Below, piece by piece: positions 10,826-22,697 of a stretch of 64,000 bases of DNA; the stretch's first letter is position 1, and each line of letters opens with the position of its first letter. The notes under the pieces were generated by a model, which made no database searches, was not told the DNA's origin, and worked only from the letters and a program-made list of their open reading frames with translations. The stretch spans positions 434,001 to 498,000 of the forward strand of contig CM060853.1 in the NCBI GenBank assembly GCA_030737835.1, in the 5' to 3' direction. The translations under genes were made by a program, and so were the position numbers. The stretch is from Acorus gramineus. Lineage: Eukaryota > Streptophyta > Magnoliopsida > Acorales > Acoraceae.

Positions 10826-12416
10826 ACGGAGGAGAATACGGTCTCCGACGGGCAATGATATCTCCAGCATAACATCAAGAGGGGCGGATCCGCCCCCACG
10901 CCCATCCATCTCGCAAAAGCGGGGGACACGAACGAGTGCGTGGCTCCGGAATCAAATAACACATATGCAGGGAGCTGGGAGATCAGAACAATACCTCGAA
11001 CCACGCTACCCGAAGCCTGCGCCTCCTCGGCTGAAAGTGCTGCAACTCGGCCGTGAACAAACTGCGGCTGAGGAGCAGGGGCACGCCTCGCAGGCTGCAC
11101 TGGCTGCCTCCACTGGTCAACTCGGCCACCTTGTGGCTGCTGCTGCTGACGCTGAGGCTGCTGCTGCGGCTGGCGCTGAGGTTGCTGCTGCTGCTGGCGC
11201 TGAGGCTGCTGCTGTAACTGGTGCTGTTGCTGCGGAGGTAGCACGCGGGGTCGGCCGGCATCGGGGCAATTATACAAGATATGCCCGATGCGCTGACAGT
11301 GGTAATAGCACCGCGTCTCTGGTCGCCTGGACTGGACTGGCACCGCCGCGATGGGTGCTGGACCTCGCACTGGCACCACATCTGCTGGAGGAGAGGCAGC
11401 TGCTGACCGATCAAAACGGGGCCTCTTCTTCTTGCGCTGTCCCTGGTCCTAGCTCCTGGGAGGTCTCTGGTCTGCCGAAGGGGTCGAAGCCGTCACGAGG
11501 ATCCGAGGTCTCGCTTGACTGTCTTCGCCCGAGACACCATGTCCGAGTACCTCGTGAATGCCTGGGAGGTGACATGCACCCGAATGGCGCTACTGAGACC
11601 AAGCTCAAATCGAAGGCACCGCGTCTCCTCGTCCATCACCAAGGCTGGAGCGAATCTGGACAGCCTCGTGAAGCGCGTGGAGTAGTTAACAACAGACATA
11701 GATCCCTGCGTCAGCTGCTCAAACTCCTGCATCACTATCTGGCGCGTCGAGAATGGGAAGTACTCCTCCAAGAAATACCTCCGAAACCCTGTCCACGAAA
11801 GCTGCTCCACTCCCTCCGGGATGTCCACTGATCTAGTAGCCCACTAGTCGGCGATACCCTTCAGCATAAAAGTGGCCAGGGAGACTCACTGGCGGTCGGT
11901 GCAAAGCATGGTCGAGAAGATCGCGTCCACCTCCATCAACCAACGCTCTGGGGCAAGGGGATCCGCCTTCTGGCCATGGAACTCGGGAGGTTGGAGCTTC
12001 AGAACGGTCGCGAGGCCACTCTGATGCACTCGCGCTGCAGCCTCTAGCCCCACCTCCCTCTCCTGGGGATCCTGAACTCTGACTGCCGGAACCACCACAG
12101 GGATTGGGGGTACATCGGGTACCACAGGTGGATCTGCCACCAAAGGGACCTGCGGAACTGCCTCGCGGGCCGCCCGCAGCTCCTGAATCTCCCGTGCCTG
12201 CTCTGCCAATACTCTGGCCTGGGCCTCCAGTGCCCTGGTCCACGTCTCCACCAAATCTGCTATCCGCGCAAACGCGCGCTCCCAGGCAGGAGGCTCTTGC
12301 GCTGATCCTGGCCTCACGGCTGAGGACTCTCCAGTAGCATCCTCGCCTCTGGTAGGTCCGGAAACCTCCAAAGGTCGAGAGGGACCACGTCCGCGCCGTC
12401 CTCTGCGAGGAGGCAT
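10826..12416 (-). pseudogene. Gag and protease remnant of the A/B composite
   Basis: Gag starts at 12416 (MPPRRGRRGRGPSRPLEVSG), followed by a proline/alanine-rich linker and the retrotransposon gag domain (PPEFHGQKADPLAPERWLME). Two in-frame stops break it: TGA after CTDRQ at about 11886 and TAG within the ADWW motif near 11850, both fitting C-to-T or G-to-A changes. The zinc knuckle near 11300 reads CYYHCQRIGHILYNC, in which the first zinc Cys has become Tyr and the preceding Arg has become Cys. A glutamine-rich stretch and the protease start with DSGATHSF follow. The frame then slips near 10895 and ends at the deletion junction, so no protein could be made in full. Confidence 0.87.
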
Positions 12417-12519
12417 ATCAGCAACCTAAGAAAACCAGACACTAGGATCAGAATACTCATATAGAAATCCTAGGACTCATCTCTACGAAAAAGAAGACAA
12501 TTGGCTCTGACAGGACCAG

Positions 12520-12531
12520 GCTCTGATACCA
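12520..12531 (-). other. Primer binding site of the B LTR
   Basis: The minus strand reads TGGTATCAGAGC, complementary to the 3' end of plant initiator methionine tRNA. It lies 5 bases from the LTR end at 12537. Confidence 0.88.
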
Positions 12532-12536
12532 ACTTT

Positions 12537-15500
12537 TGTCACGCCCCAAGGCGGCCGTCCCCGGGACGCGGCAAGTGTATACATGATATCAGCAGTCTAT
12601 ACAGGAGATCAATAAATCACTCTAAACAACAACTAAAATGACAACACAGATGAAAGCAAGGCTGACATGATATATACACAGATAGCGGAAGCTAAAAGAC
12701 TGAGTCTGTAATCCAAAACATACTACAAACTCAATACATAATCAAATGTCCTGTGAGAGCCAATATACACAAATACATCCAAATACAATCCAAACTGAGT
12801 GCCCAAGCACGGAAATATATACATACAATAAAAAAGGATGCTGATGGCCTCTAAAACTCGTGGGACGTGGCGCTACTCCGCTACTGATGCAGTCGCTCGG
12901 GGAGCTCCTCCTTCAAGTCTGCCTCAGTAATCACTGGAGAAAATAATTATGCGAGGGGTGAGCCACACGCTCAGTGAATAGCACAACCCATGCATCACAA
13001 TTTATATTAACCACAATTAATCAAATCAATAGCCTCAAAGTGGCAGGAACTACACAAATCCGGTGGGTCGCTACATCACCGAACCACCACACCCTCACCC
13101 CCCAATAGGTGACATAGGATGTTGGGACTTAATAGGCTGATAATCATCCTTACACAAATCCAGTGGGTCGCCACATCGCCGACCCACCACACCCTCACCC
13201 TCACCCCTCAATATGGTGACATAGGATATTGGGACTAACTAGGCTGTTGGTCACCCTTGGTCCACCGATAGTCTCTCCCCACTCCGTAGGCCGCTTGGCC
13301 ACTCCCACATTCAGCACAGTCCGTCCCAAATCAGGAGGTGCCTACTGATGGGAGCCCTCCACGGGACAGCCTTTCTAACGCTGGGGCAGTTTCTACACGG
13401 ATCCAACGAAGGGAACAGAACAGCCTATCCATACGCATATGATCCACTCGGATCCGCCGACAACACATCTCAACAACTCTAATGTCTTGAATTCTTCAGA
13501 ATTCCTCCAGGGCGCATAACCAAGATGCGGGGAAACATATATTACAATAATATTGGGAAAAGAACCCTTGGGAGGGCACCATGAGGTCCCGATATAGGAC
13601 ATCCCGACAACCAAACAAGGAACACGGAGTACCCTAGCCCGGGTCTCAATGTTGACCTCGCAAGGCCCCTTAATATTCCCTAAGGCATGATAATAGTCAT
13701 AAGTTCACATTTAATTTAATAAATCAAACTAGTAGGACACATGCATAGGTCGAGGCTTCCTAGCATGAGAACAGGGTGACAGGATGCATGGCCCTTACAC
13801 ATATCCTAAGGGTGCAAGTCCCTAACATACAAAGTCTAGGGTGGCATGCATTCTACACGCTAATCATGCTTGCATGGATTTCATATTAACAAGTTAATAT
13901 TAACTATGGTGCCCCAGGGGAGGACGGTATACGCCCAAGTGCATATAGCGCCTCCCAACTGGGTTGGGTTGTCCCACTCACCAATAACCGGGTCGTCGCG
14001 CGACCGTCCATCAAGATCTGCAAGACAGGGTAATCAACTTGGTGAGTAAAATACACAAATACACCAAAAATACACTAAAAATACACAACACTCGGGCAAA
14101 CGTACATACGGCCCGCATGCACGCGAGCCCGAGCACCCCAACTCAATCCCGAACCCCCGGGCAGCCGCATGCACGGCCACCCGCCCCGGGCGCACAGCCG
14201 AGCCCGGCCCGCGCGCCCAGACGCACTGTCGAGCCCAGCCCGCACGCCCGGACACTCAGCCGAGCCCCCCAGGTGCACCGCGCGCTCACTGCGCCCCAGC
14301 GCAGTGACTCGCGTGCACACCCGCACGCCCAGCGCCTAATCGCCTCGCCCCGCGCGCAACCCGCGCGCACCACCGGCTCGCCCAGCGCCCCATCGCCTCG
14401 CCCCGCGCGCACCCCTCGCGCACCACCGGCTCGCCTCACCGCGCGCGCACAGCACGCCTGCGCCTCTGCGCAGCGCTCCGCGCGCACGCCCCCGCACGGC
14501 CCCCCTGTGCGCAGCACCCGCACGCGGCCCCCTGCGCGCAGCACGCACTGCGCCTCTGCGCAGCATCCCGCGCGCATGTCCCCGCACGGCGCCCAGCGCG
14601 CAGCACCCGCACCCTCCTGCTCCACCCGAGCGCACGCCCGCGCGCACGCGCGCGTGCCCTGCCAGCCTGCTCTGCCCGTCCTGCCTGCCAGCCCGCCTGC
14701 TGCGCTGCATGTGTGCCTGAGATGCCTGTGCTGCCTGAGCTGCCAGCCTACCCGAGACAGCCTGCCATCCTGCCCGAGCCACCCTACCACCTCTAACCGG
14801 CCACCAATGGCCACCAACAGCCACCACCAGCCAATAACAGCCACCAGCACTCAAAACCACCCTCCTAACATGCATCTAAGCAAGAGAAGGAAGGAAAAAG
14901 AGCTTACCCAAGGAAGGAAAGGAAGGAAGGGAAGTTCGGTTGCTCTCCGAGCACCGAAACACCTCTTCAAGGACCACCACCACCACGATCTCCCTCAGCC
15001 CTCAGGATGGCTGAAATCAGAGGAGAAAAGAGGGTGATAGAGGTGGGTCATACAAGTGGGAACTCGAATCCGAGACCACCGGTGGATAGATCGGGACAAG
15101 ATCTAACCTTTCTCTTCTTTGTGTTCTTGGTTTCAAGCACTCTAACTAGCTCAAAACAAAGAAAAAGAGAGAGGGGGAGAGAGAAAATCAATTGGAGAAG
15201 ATGATGAATAGTGGGGAGATATTTTAGCTCACTTAAATAAGTCAACACCACTTAGATTAGGGTTAACTAGGTTTAATTAGGGTTAAGAGAGGATTAGTGA
15301 GGCTTTAAGTGAGTTTTGACTTGGGTCAACCCAACCACACAAAAAAACAAAAGGGGTTGACCAAGTCATGGGCCCACTTTGACCAAGTCAACTCTCCCAA
15401 TGACTTCTCGCTCGGTCAAAACCCGGATACGCCCCAGAACTGTGAAATTCTGAAACGTTACCGGAATTCAATGAAATTTTCGTGAGTGGCTTGGAATGGC

Positions 15501-15668
15501 ACCAGGACACATAATATGCAGTTAGATTTTCAATTGGAGTCCTCAAACTCAGGATGATAGCTAACAGTCCAAAATTTTAGCGGTTCCGATCGAAAAATGA
15601 AAAAAACTCAAAAACTGTCAGAATGCTCCAATGGTTACCATAAGGCTAAAAGTGACACATATATAACA
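12537..15668 (-). repeat. LTR B1 (minus orientation), nested in element A gag
   Basis: A 3,132-bp LTR from TGTCACGCCCC to CATATATAACA. It resembles the LTRs at 55113 and 61966 more than those of A. A putative intron reads on minus from 14907 to 14018, and almost all of it is a GC-rich block (14100-14850) dominated by CGCG/GCGC words. The conserved stem-loop is at 13918-13956, with a stem of different sequence from that in A. W-box cores lie at about 15310-15420. The 5 bases next to its right end are TCCAG (15669-15673); no matching copy flanks the left end, as expected if that end was lost by recombination. Confidence 0.85.
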
Positions 15669-15859
15669 TCCAGTGCTCTAGTATGAGTCTCCACCAGATC
15701 TGCTATCCGAGCGTAAGCACGCTCCCATGCAGGAGGCTCCTACGCCGGTCCTGGCCCCACAGCCGAGGACTCTCAAGTAGCATCCTCGCCTCTAGTAGGT
15801 CCAGAAACCTCCAAAGGCCGAGAGGGACCACGTCCACGCATTCCTCTGCGAGGAGGCAT
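15669..15859 (-). pseudogene. Gag N-terminal fragment of element A
   Basis: Gag starts on the minus strand at 15859 (MPPRRGMRGRGPSRPLEVSG) and continues about 60 codons until it meets LTR B1. Two in-frame stops occur, one in the GEDATGES region (GGA to TGA) and one before EPPAWERA (CAG to TAG). It shows that B inserted in the gag of A. Confidence 0.88.
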
Positions 15860-15956
15860 ATCAGCAACCTAAGAAAACCAGACACTAGGATCAGAATACT
15901 CATATAGAAATCCTAGGACTCATCTCTAAGAAAACAATTGGCTCTGACAGGACCAC

Positions 15957-15968
15957 GCTCTGATACCA
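15957..15968 (-). other. Primer binding site of element A
   Basis: The minus strand reads TGGTATCAGAGC (initiator Met tRNA complement), 5 bases from the 5' LTR of A. It marks the right LTR as the 5' LTR of a minus-oriented element. Confidence 0.88.
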
Positions 15969-15973
15969 ACTTT

Positions 15974-18526
15974 TATCACGCCCCAGGACGACCGTCCCTG
16001 AGACATGGATAGTATATATAATATCAGCAGTCTATACAGGAGATCAATAACATACTCTAAACAACATAAAAAATGACAACACAGACAATAAGGTAGCTGA
16101 CATAATATACACAAATAGCGGAAGCTCAAACGACTGAGTCTGTAATTCAAAGACATATTACAGACCCGATACATAATCAACTGTCCTGTGAGAGCCAATA
16201 TATACAAATGACATCCAAATAAAAGTATGTGCCCAAGCACGGAATACAATACATACAATCAAGAAGGGGATGCTGATGGCCTCTCACTGTAGAACGTGAC
16301 GCTGCTCCACTACTGTTGATGCGCCTCGGGGAGCTCCTCCTTCAGATCCGACTCAGATATCACTGGAGAAAAAATATATGCGAGGGGTGAGCCACACGCT
16401 CAGTGAATAGCACAACCCATGCCTCACAATTCATATTAACCTCATATAATTATAGCCCCTAACACGGGAGCAACCACACATTCTAATGGGTCGTTTCATC
16501 GCCAACCCACCTCCCCCCTCACCCTCACCCTTTCCGGGGGGTGACATGGGCCTCTTGGGGCATACTAGACCGCTCTCCACCCCTGGTCCACCTGGTAGCC
16601 TCTCCCACCCTCGGGCCTCCGCCTGGTATACTCCCACTATCAGTACAGTCCGACGCATCGGAGGTACCTACGGATGGGAGCCCTCTGTCAGGTATAGCCA
16701 ACGCCGGGGAGTACCTACATCGGATCCAACCCAAAGGAGAAGACAGCCTACTCACACGGATACGATCCTCATGGATCCATCGACACCGATTGTAACGCTA
16801 ATAATGTCATGAATTCTCAAGAATTCCTCCAGGGCGCATAACTAAGATGCGGGGAGACATATATTATAACAACAAGGTTATAATATTCTCTAAGACATGC
16901 TTGTAACTATGTGCTCACATTTGATTTAATTAAATTAAACTAGATGGGAACATGCATAGTTCGGGGCAAGGTGTCTAGGCATGCATAGGCCGCTATACAT
17001 GATATAAGGGTGCATATCCCTAGCATACAAAGTCTAAGGTGGCATGGATATATCATATTTATCATGCATGCATAGCTTTACATTTATTACATGTTAATAT
17101 GCAACTATGGTGCCCCAGGGGAGGGCAATGCACGCCTACGTGCATTGAACGCCTCCCTACTGGGTTGGATTGTCCCACTCACCGAATCGCGTGACCGTCC
17201 GTCAAGATCTGCAAGACATGGGCATTCAATATGGTGAGTAACTACACAAATACATAAGAAATACACTAGAAATACCCAATACTCGGACAAGCATGCATAC
17301 GGGCCCGCACGCAGGCGAGCACGCGCGTACACACGAGAGTCTGAGTGCCCCGACACCCTCCCGAACCCACGGACAGCCATACGCATGGCCACCCGCACGC
17401 GCACGCACGAAGGCGCACGCACGCACGCGCCCCTACGCCCCGGGCGCACTGCCGTGCCCCAGCCCGCGCGCCCAGACGCGCTGCCGCGCCCCTACCCGCG
17501 CGCCCAGACACGCTGCCGCGCGCACTGCGCCCCCACGCAGCACTTAGCGCGCACGCCCGCGCGTCTGCGCGTAGGCGCGCGCGGGCGCCAGCGCGCCCGA
17601 CTGCGAGCGCCAGCGCCTGCCTGCGCGCGCAGACTCGCGCGCACGCACGCGGATGACCCCGCACGCACGCCCGAGCCCCTCCCACCCCCCTAACACCTAT
17701 GCAAGCATGCATACCCAAACACACACCCTTTACAAGCATTTAACCTAGCTAGGGGAGGAGAATGACTTACCCAAAGAGAGGAAAGGAAAGGGAGGGAACT
17801 CGGGTGCTCTTCACGCACCAAATCGCCGCCACCGAGACCACCACCACCTCAGCCTCATCTCAGCCCAAGAATGGCTGAAAACAGAGGATAAAGGAAGCCA
17901 TGAGAGGAGGTAAACAAAGGGGAAAAGAAAAAACAAAACCATGGAAAGGTAGATCGGAACCCTACCTTTCTTTTCCCTTCAATGGCTTTTCTTTTTCAAC
18001 CACTTCTACTAGCTCCAATGGAAGGAAATAACAAGAGGGAGTGAGTGAGTGAGTGAGAGAGAGATGAAGAAGGAAGAAGAGGTGCACGTCCACATGAGGC
18101 TCACACACACACACTCACACACTTAGGGCTTTTTAGGGTTTTTGGTGAGCTTTGACCTTGGGTCAACTCAACCACACAAACAAACAAAATGTTTTGACCA
18201 AGTCAATGGTCAAACTTGACTTGGTCAAAGTCATCTTTGACTTGGTCAAGTCTCCCAATGACTTTTCGCTTGGTCAAAACCCGGATACGATTCAGAACTG
18301 TGAAATTCTGAAACGTTACCGGAATTCGATGAAATTTTCGGGAGTGGCTTGAAATGGCACCAGGACACATAATGTGCAGTTAGATTCTCAATCGGAGTTC
18401 TCAAGCTCAGGATGATAGCTAAAAGTCTAAAATTTTAGCGGTTCCGATCGAAAAAAGAAAAAGTTGAAAAACTGCCAGAAATGTCCCAAAAGTGCCCGGA
18501 AGGCTAAAAGTGACACATATATAACA
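15974..18526 (-). repeat. LTR A, 5' copy (minus orientation)
   Basis: A 2,553-bp LTR; its internal edge is TATCACG where the other copy has TGTCACG. Putative intron on minus from 17770 to 17209, with a GC-rich block at 17390-17690 that the 3' copy has mostly lost. The stem-loop is at 17119-17157 and the C-rich G-quadruplex strand at about 16512-16534. W-box cores run through 18150-18285. The outer edge abuts TSD GACTG at 18527. Confidence 0.88.
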
Positions 18527-18585
18527 GACTGATCCTTAAATAGGCATGTTTACAAAGACTTAAAACTAAAAATCCCTAGGATTTA

Positions 18586-20207
18586 ATATCATGCGTTATA
18601 AAGCCTAGGCTACTTGATTTATCTCTCTCTAGATGCGACCATCAAAATTTTAATCTTTCTGATGTGGTTGAAATCAACCTCCTTTTGTTGGTAATATATG
18701 GGATATTCTTATTATTATTACATACAAAATTGGATTTTTGATACACTAGTTAGAGATGATCCCAAAATGTTCTACTCTAATAACCAAAAAGTGGATAAGA
18801 ATATTTTGTACATATTTTAATGAGAATATGTGCCATTCATGTGTCGTGAATAACAATGACGAGTCACCAATCACCATGAGCTACTTGTAACTAATTTGAG
18901 GTCGCAATCAAACCATGAGCCTTTAATCCGGACTCGGAGGCTTACTGCAGAGAGGAATCAATTCCCATGCCCTCAACCTGAGTCCAATTCAAAGCAAATG
19001 ACAGTCCGTAATGAGCCCCCAACGAATAGGGGGCCTCAACAAGTAAGATCCATTAGAACTCGAGCATCAGTGCATATTTGTGACACGTGTCAGGCTGTGG
19101 AAGCTTATTCATTTTTTTCCTTCTAGAGTATTTAATTTGACCTCTAAGTTTTGGGAGATTGAGAAAAGAAATAGCAAATATCATTCTTTTCTTTAGTTGG
19201 ATATTATTTTTGTTATATATTATTCTCATTTATAAATCAAAGCCGGGCTGAGAATACCAAATAGATTATGCAAGAGTTATTCATTAAAATGGAACGGATG
19301 AACAATCATTCTAGGAATATGATATGTCCAGCCTCATATAGGCTTGTCAATGGGTCACAGGTTGAGTTAAACCCGACCGGATAAAAGACGTAAAATATTC
19401 GACTTGAAGGATCCGAGACCCATGTGGACTAGACCCAAAGGACCCGACCATCAAAACAGGTCGGGTTCATGTCCACCCCGACCTGGTCCTATGAACTCAA
19501 TGGACCCAATTGACTTAATCCAACACTGCTACTTTGACCTTACACATTACCCAAATGCCTAGACTACCACCTAACCCACTACCCAGGCTCAAAGCCCATA
19601 CCCGAAGAACTAGACTACCCAATCCATTGCCCAGCCCAACCCTGTAACAGCTTGTGTTTTGGGTAATGTTTGATATGAGTATTAACACTTGTCATGGCAT
19701 CACCAACACTTCCCCTTTGCTCCAATCCGAAGTTGGTGGCCCAAGACCCATCCATCTTGACCTTTGGTGACATCCCATGATCAGATTGAGCCCTTCTTTC
19801 TCTTTTATGTATGGATCGGCATCCCATGGCCTTGGATCGCTGATCACCATCCCCTTCTCATCTCTCGGTCTCCCCGCCCCCCCCCCCCCCCCATTCTCTT
19901 TCACTCTCTCACTCTCACCCTCCCGCCGCCTGAGTCTATCAGTGCTCATAATTCTTACATGTACAATGTCCTTCCCATAAATACAAGGGTCAATCTATCA
20001 TTCTGTTGAGGTTGGGGGGCCATGATTTCAGATGTTAATGTGGGCTATGGCTAGTACTCCTAGACCTAGTTTCATAGTGAAATAAGATTTGGAGAATTTT
20101 TTTTTATAATTTTAAAAAGTAAATGTTTATCAATTTTATCTTATAAATATTTGTAAAATATGAAACAATATATCAATATTTTTATTTTAAAATTAGGACA
20201 ATTTTAT
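18586..20207. other. Intergenic DNA, no gene recognised
   Basis: No convincing coding region. The stretch 19340-19510 contains repeated ACCCGACC/GGTCGGGT words in both orientations, typical of a decayed hAT-type MITE, but clear ends and a TSD were not found. A poly-C run lies at about 19876-19892. Short open frames here lack domain signals. Confidence 0.5.
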
Positions 20208-20215
20208 CGTTGTAC

Positions 20216-20649
20216 TATAGGGGTAAAACAGAAGGCATGAAACATTAAGAAATCGCCATGGCATGGCACCAGGTATGACACGTTAAGGGCCCGTGCTGGG
20301 CCAGTCTTGTGGTACACTGAGTCATTCTAGCACGACATGTTAATGAGCATGACATGATAGGCACGACACGATATGACAATTTATAGTAAACACGACATAT
20401 GATATGTTGATTAAGTATCATTTTATCATTGTTATATCAAGTATATATTATGTTTTTGTATATATGTATATATAATATTTTTATATATTTTTTTGTGTAT
20501 AATATTTTAAAAAATTAAGTTTAAAATTAAAAAATTAAAAATATTTTCTTTAAAAAAAAATCACAAGCTGACCTGCTAGACCCACGGACAACCCATCGCC
20601 CCAGTGGGCCAACACAACATGACATGCTATGGCCCGTTTCGCACCTCTA
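20216..20649. mobile_element. hAT MITE, degraded copy, same family as 24155-24658
   Basis: The ends resemble TAGGGGTAAAAC and its complement (CACCTCTA), and the interior carries the GGCACGACACG-type subterminal repeats and the AT-rich core seen in the cleaner copy at 24155. The flanking 8 bases are CGTTGTAC (20208-20215) and CGTCGTAC (20650-20657), a TSD with one mismatch. An 8-bp TSD and short inverted ends are typical of hAT elements. There is no coding capacity. Confidence 0.72.
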
Positions 20650-20657
20650 CGTCGTAC

Positions 20658-21334
20658 AAAAGAAAATGTTGGGCTTAGTATTTCTTCATCTCCGCTTATT
20701 GATGTGTTTAAAATCAACAATTGGCCCCGCTTGACCTGAGGTTGCCACGGTGTGATACCGGACAATGCTCTCACCCTCTTCAACGCCCTATCCCAAGGGA
20801 CTTAGGCCCGGTCCATCCCTAAAGATGCTTATACAAACTACAAATCTGGATTGTCCAATTCTCATGCTGGACTCTTCTTGTTTCTCTCAACTTGACTAGG
20901 GGAATCCTGAGTTTCTTCTATGTTGGGCTTGGTGGTTGAGCCTATGTGAGAGATGTTTTTAGGCTTAATATTTCATGATTATCAGTAGAAGCAAGGGTGT
21001 TGTTACATGGAGTCCTTTGTGCTGCCCCCTCATTTCCTAACCTTGTATATGAATTTCTATTTTTTTTTGTAAAAATTATGTATTTAAATAATTTAAGTAT
21101 ATTATACTTACACTTTAGAAAACAAGTGTATATTTTAATAAATCCAAAACATGTTATGGATAAGATATTTTATCCATATTCTATCTTAATTCATGTATAT
21201 ATATATATATATCGCCGCACATAGCATAAGTATGAAAAATGGTAGTACGATACCAATCATCCTCATCCTTACCTTAAGTTAGGGCACATCTAACCACTAA
21301 GGCTCTTGAACACATTGGTATATCCTCGATAGAT
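20658..21334. other. Intergenic DNA, no gene recognised
   Basis: Mixed-composition DNA without a convincing open frame. A (TA)n run occurs at about 21196-21212. Nothing else was identified. Confidence 0.45.
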
Positions 21335-21496
21335 TCAAGGGGTATCCTCAATCTCATCATCTCTCACTTCAATGTTGGGCTCATAGATCTCTTCTTCTAC
21401 ATCATTCTGATCCTCTTCCTCATGATCATCCATCAATAGAGTTTTGTTGGGTTCTTTTGTAGGGCATTGATAGGCAAAATGCCCAAATCCTTTGCA
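21335..21496 (-). pseudogene. Gag zinc-knuckle fragment of a second gypsy lineage
   Basis: The minus strand encodes [16 protein letters not shown], a CCHC zinc knuckle typical of plant gypsy Gag, followed by an acidic tail (DDHEEEDQNDVEEEIYEPN). It is different from the zinc knuckle of elements A, C and E. It ends abruptly at about 21495, where plus-strand integrase sequence begins, so the two parts are inverted relative to each other. Confidence 0.7.
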
Positions 21497-22697
21497 AGAT
21501 CTTAGTATGGATTTCATGCTTGGGCTGCCAAAGACTATTAGGCAGCATGATTCCATCTTTGTGGTTGTGGACCGTTTTTCTAAAATGGCTCACTTCATTC
21601 CTTGTGCCAAGACTTCAGATGCTTCCAAAATGTCTCGTTTATTTTTTTATGAGATTGTTAGATTACATGGTCTTCCAAAGACAATTGTTTTTGACCGAGA
21701 TGTTCGTTTCATGAGCTACTTTTGGAAAACGTTATGGCACATTATTGGGACCCAATTCAATTTTCTTCTGCGTACCACCCCTAGACCAATGGTCAAATTG
21801 AAGTGGTCAATAAGAGTTTGGGTAACTTGTTATGATGTCTCGTTGGTGATCCTATTAGAGATTGGGACCTAGTTTTACCTGTAGCTGAGTTTGCATTCAA
21901 TAGCTCTGTGAATAGGTTCACGGGCATGAGTACATTTGAGCTTGTGCATGGTTATAAGCCTAGGAAGCCTGTAGATCTCATTCTCATGTCATCCATCCAT
22001 AGGCCTTCAGAGTCAGCAGATGTATTTGTGCGTCATATACAAGAGTTACATAATGAGATCAAGAAGAGAATTTCAATAAGTAATGAGAAATATAAAATGA
22101 CGGCAATGCACACCGACGACATGTCGAGTTCGAAGTAGGTGATTTTGTGATGGTGCTTGTCAGGCCAGAGCTATTCTCTCAAGGAGCTGCCAAGAAATTG
22201 CAGGCCCGTAGTGTTGGACCATTTCAAGTCCTAAAGCGAGTTGGAACCAATGCATATGTGATAGATCTCCCTAAAGATATGGGCATCAGTCCAATTTTGA
22301 ATGTGGAAGATTTAGTACATTTTCACGGACTAGCTCCACCAAATATAGGCCTTCCAGTCCCCGTGAGTGCACCAACCTACCCTTCCTCTCCACCCTTACT
22401 CCCCACACCTCCCCCTCCCCCTTCGATGCGTCGGTGTGAGATGATGTTGTTGATGAGGAGATCACGACTTTCCCTCATGGAAGTCTTCATAGGTACTTGG
22501 TCCGTTGGTGAGACAGACCTCCCATAGACTGCACATGAATCATAGAGGACGAGCTTCAGTAGCTACATCCAGACATTCTTGAGCAATACCTCAGCCATAT
22601 TCCACAAGAGGTGGAATCTTCTCGACCGATGAGAATTGATGGGGACATCGATCCGATGGTAGAATTTAAAGTCTACTGAAGGAGGAAGGGCAAGAGA
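21490..22697 (+). pseudogene. Gypsy integrase and chromodomain-like tail, truncated
   Basis: The integrase core begins [14 protein letters not shown] and continues [16 protein letters not shown]; the first two catalytic Asp (in MDF and FDRDVRF) are visible. The Glu segment ([11 protein letters not shown]) survives in a shifted frame near 21790. The C-terminal domain is at 22147-22340 (GPFQVLKRVGTNAYVIDLP, then LNVEDLVHFHG), and a chromodomain-like tail with RYLVRW follows at about 22490. At least three frame breaks occur. A purine-rich run at 22679-22697 could be the polypurine tract. Reverse transcriptase and protease are absent. The lineage differs from Tekay and was not assigned. Confidence 0.78.

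Larger units (their letters stand above)
8087..18526 (-). mobile_element. Composite Tekay-type chromovirus A/B with three LTRs
   Basis: The outer ends are two LTRs of one subfamily (8087-10364 and 15974-18526) flanked by a perfect 5-bp TSD, GACTG (8082-8086 and 18527-18531), so A is one insertion in minus orientation. Inside lies a third LTR of another subfamily (12537-15668) with its own primer site and gag, read in the same direction. To its right is only the first 190 bp of A's gag. Reading along the minus strand the order is LTR-A, start of gag, LTR-B, gag with part of protease, end of integrase, LTR-A. The simplest history is that B inserted in A's gag, then recombination between the two internal regions deleted B's 3' half. 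Confidence 0.8.
7674..18576. mobile_element. Long-TIR foldback MITE (Mutator-like), split by a retroelement
   Basis: The MITE is 7674-8086 plus 18532-18576, about 458 bp once the 10.4 kb insertion and one copy of its TSD are removed. Its ends are GGGATTTTTA and TAAAAATCCC type, and the two halves are complementary along almost their whole length, with the fold centre near 7885 (GACTAATCACTAAATAACA on one side, its complement on the other). Flanking 9-bp repeats TAAAATTTA (7665-7673) and TAGGATTTA (18577-18585) differ at two positions. A 9-bp TSD with long inverted repeats suggests a Mutator-like origin, but no transposase is present. Confidence 0.72.

Noticed and set aside
10965..11831. A 288-codon plus-strand open frame
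   Set aside because: It is antisense to the gag/protease remnant on the minus strand, whose domains are clear. The plus translation is low complexity without a domain.
14039..15037. A 332-codon plus-strand open frame and several overlapping minus-strand frames
   Set aside because: They lie in the GC-rich block of LTR B1, where stop codons are rare by composition. The translations are only Ala/Arg/Pro/His repeats, and long frames exist on both strands at once.
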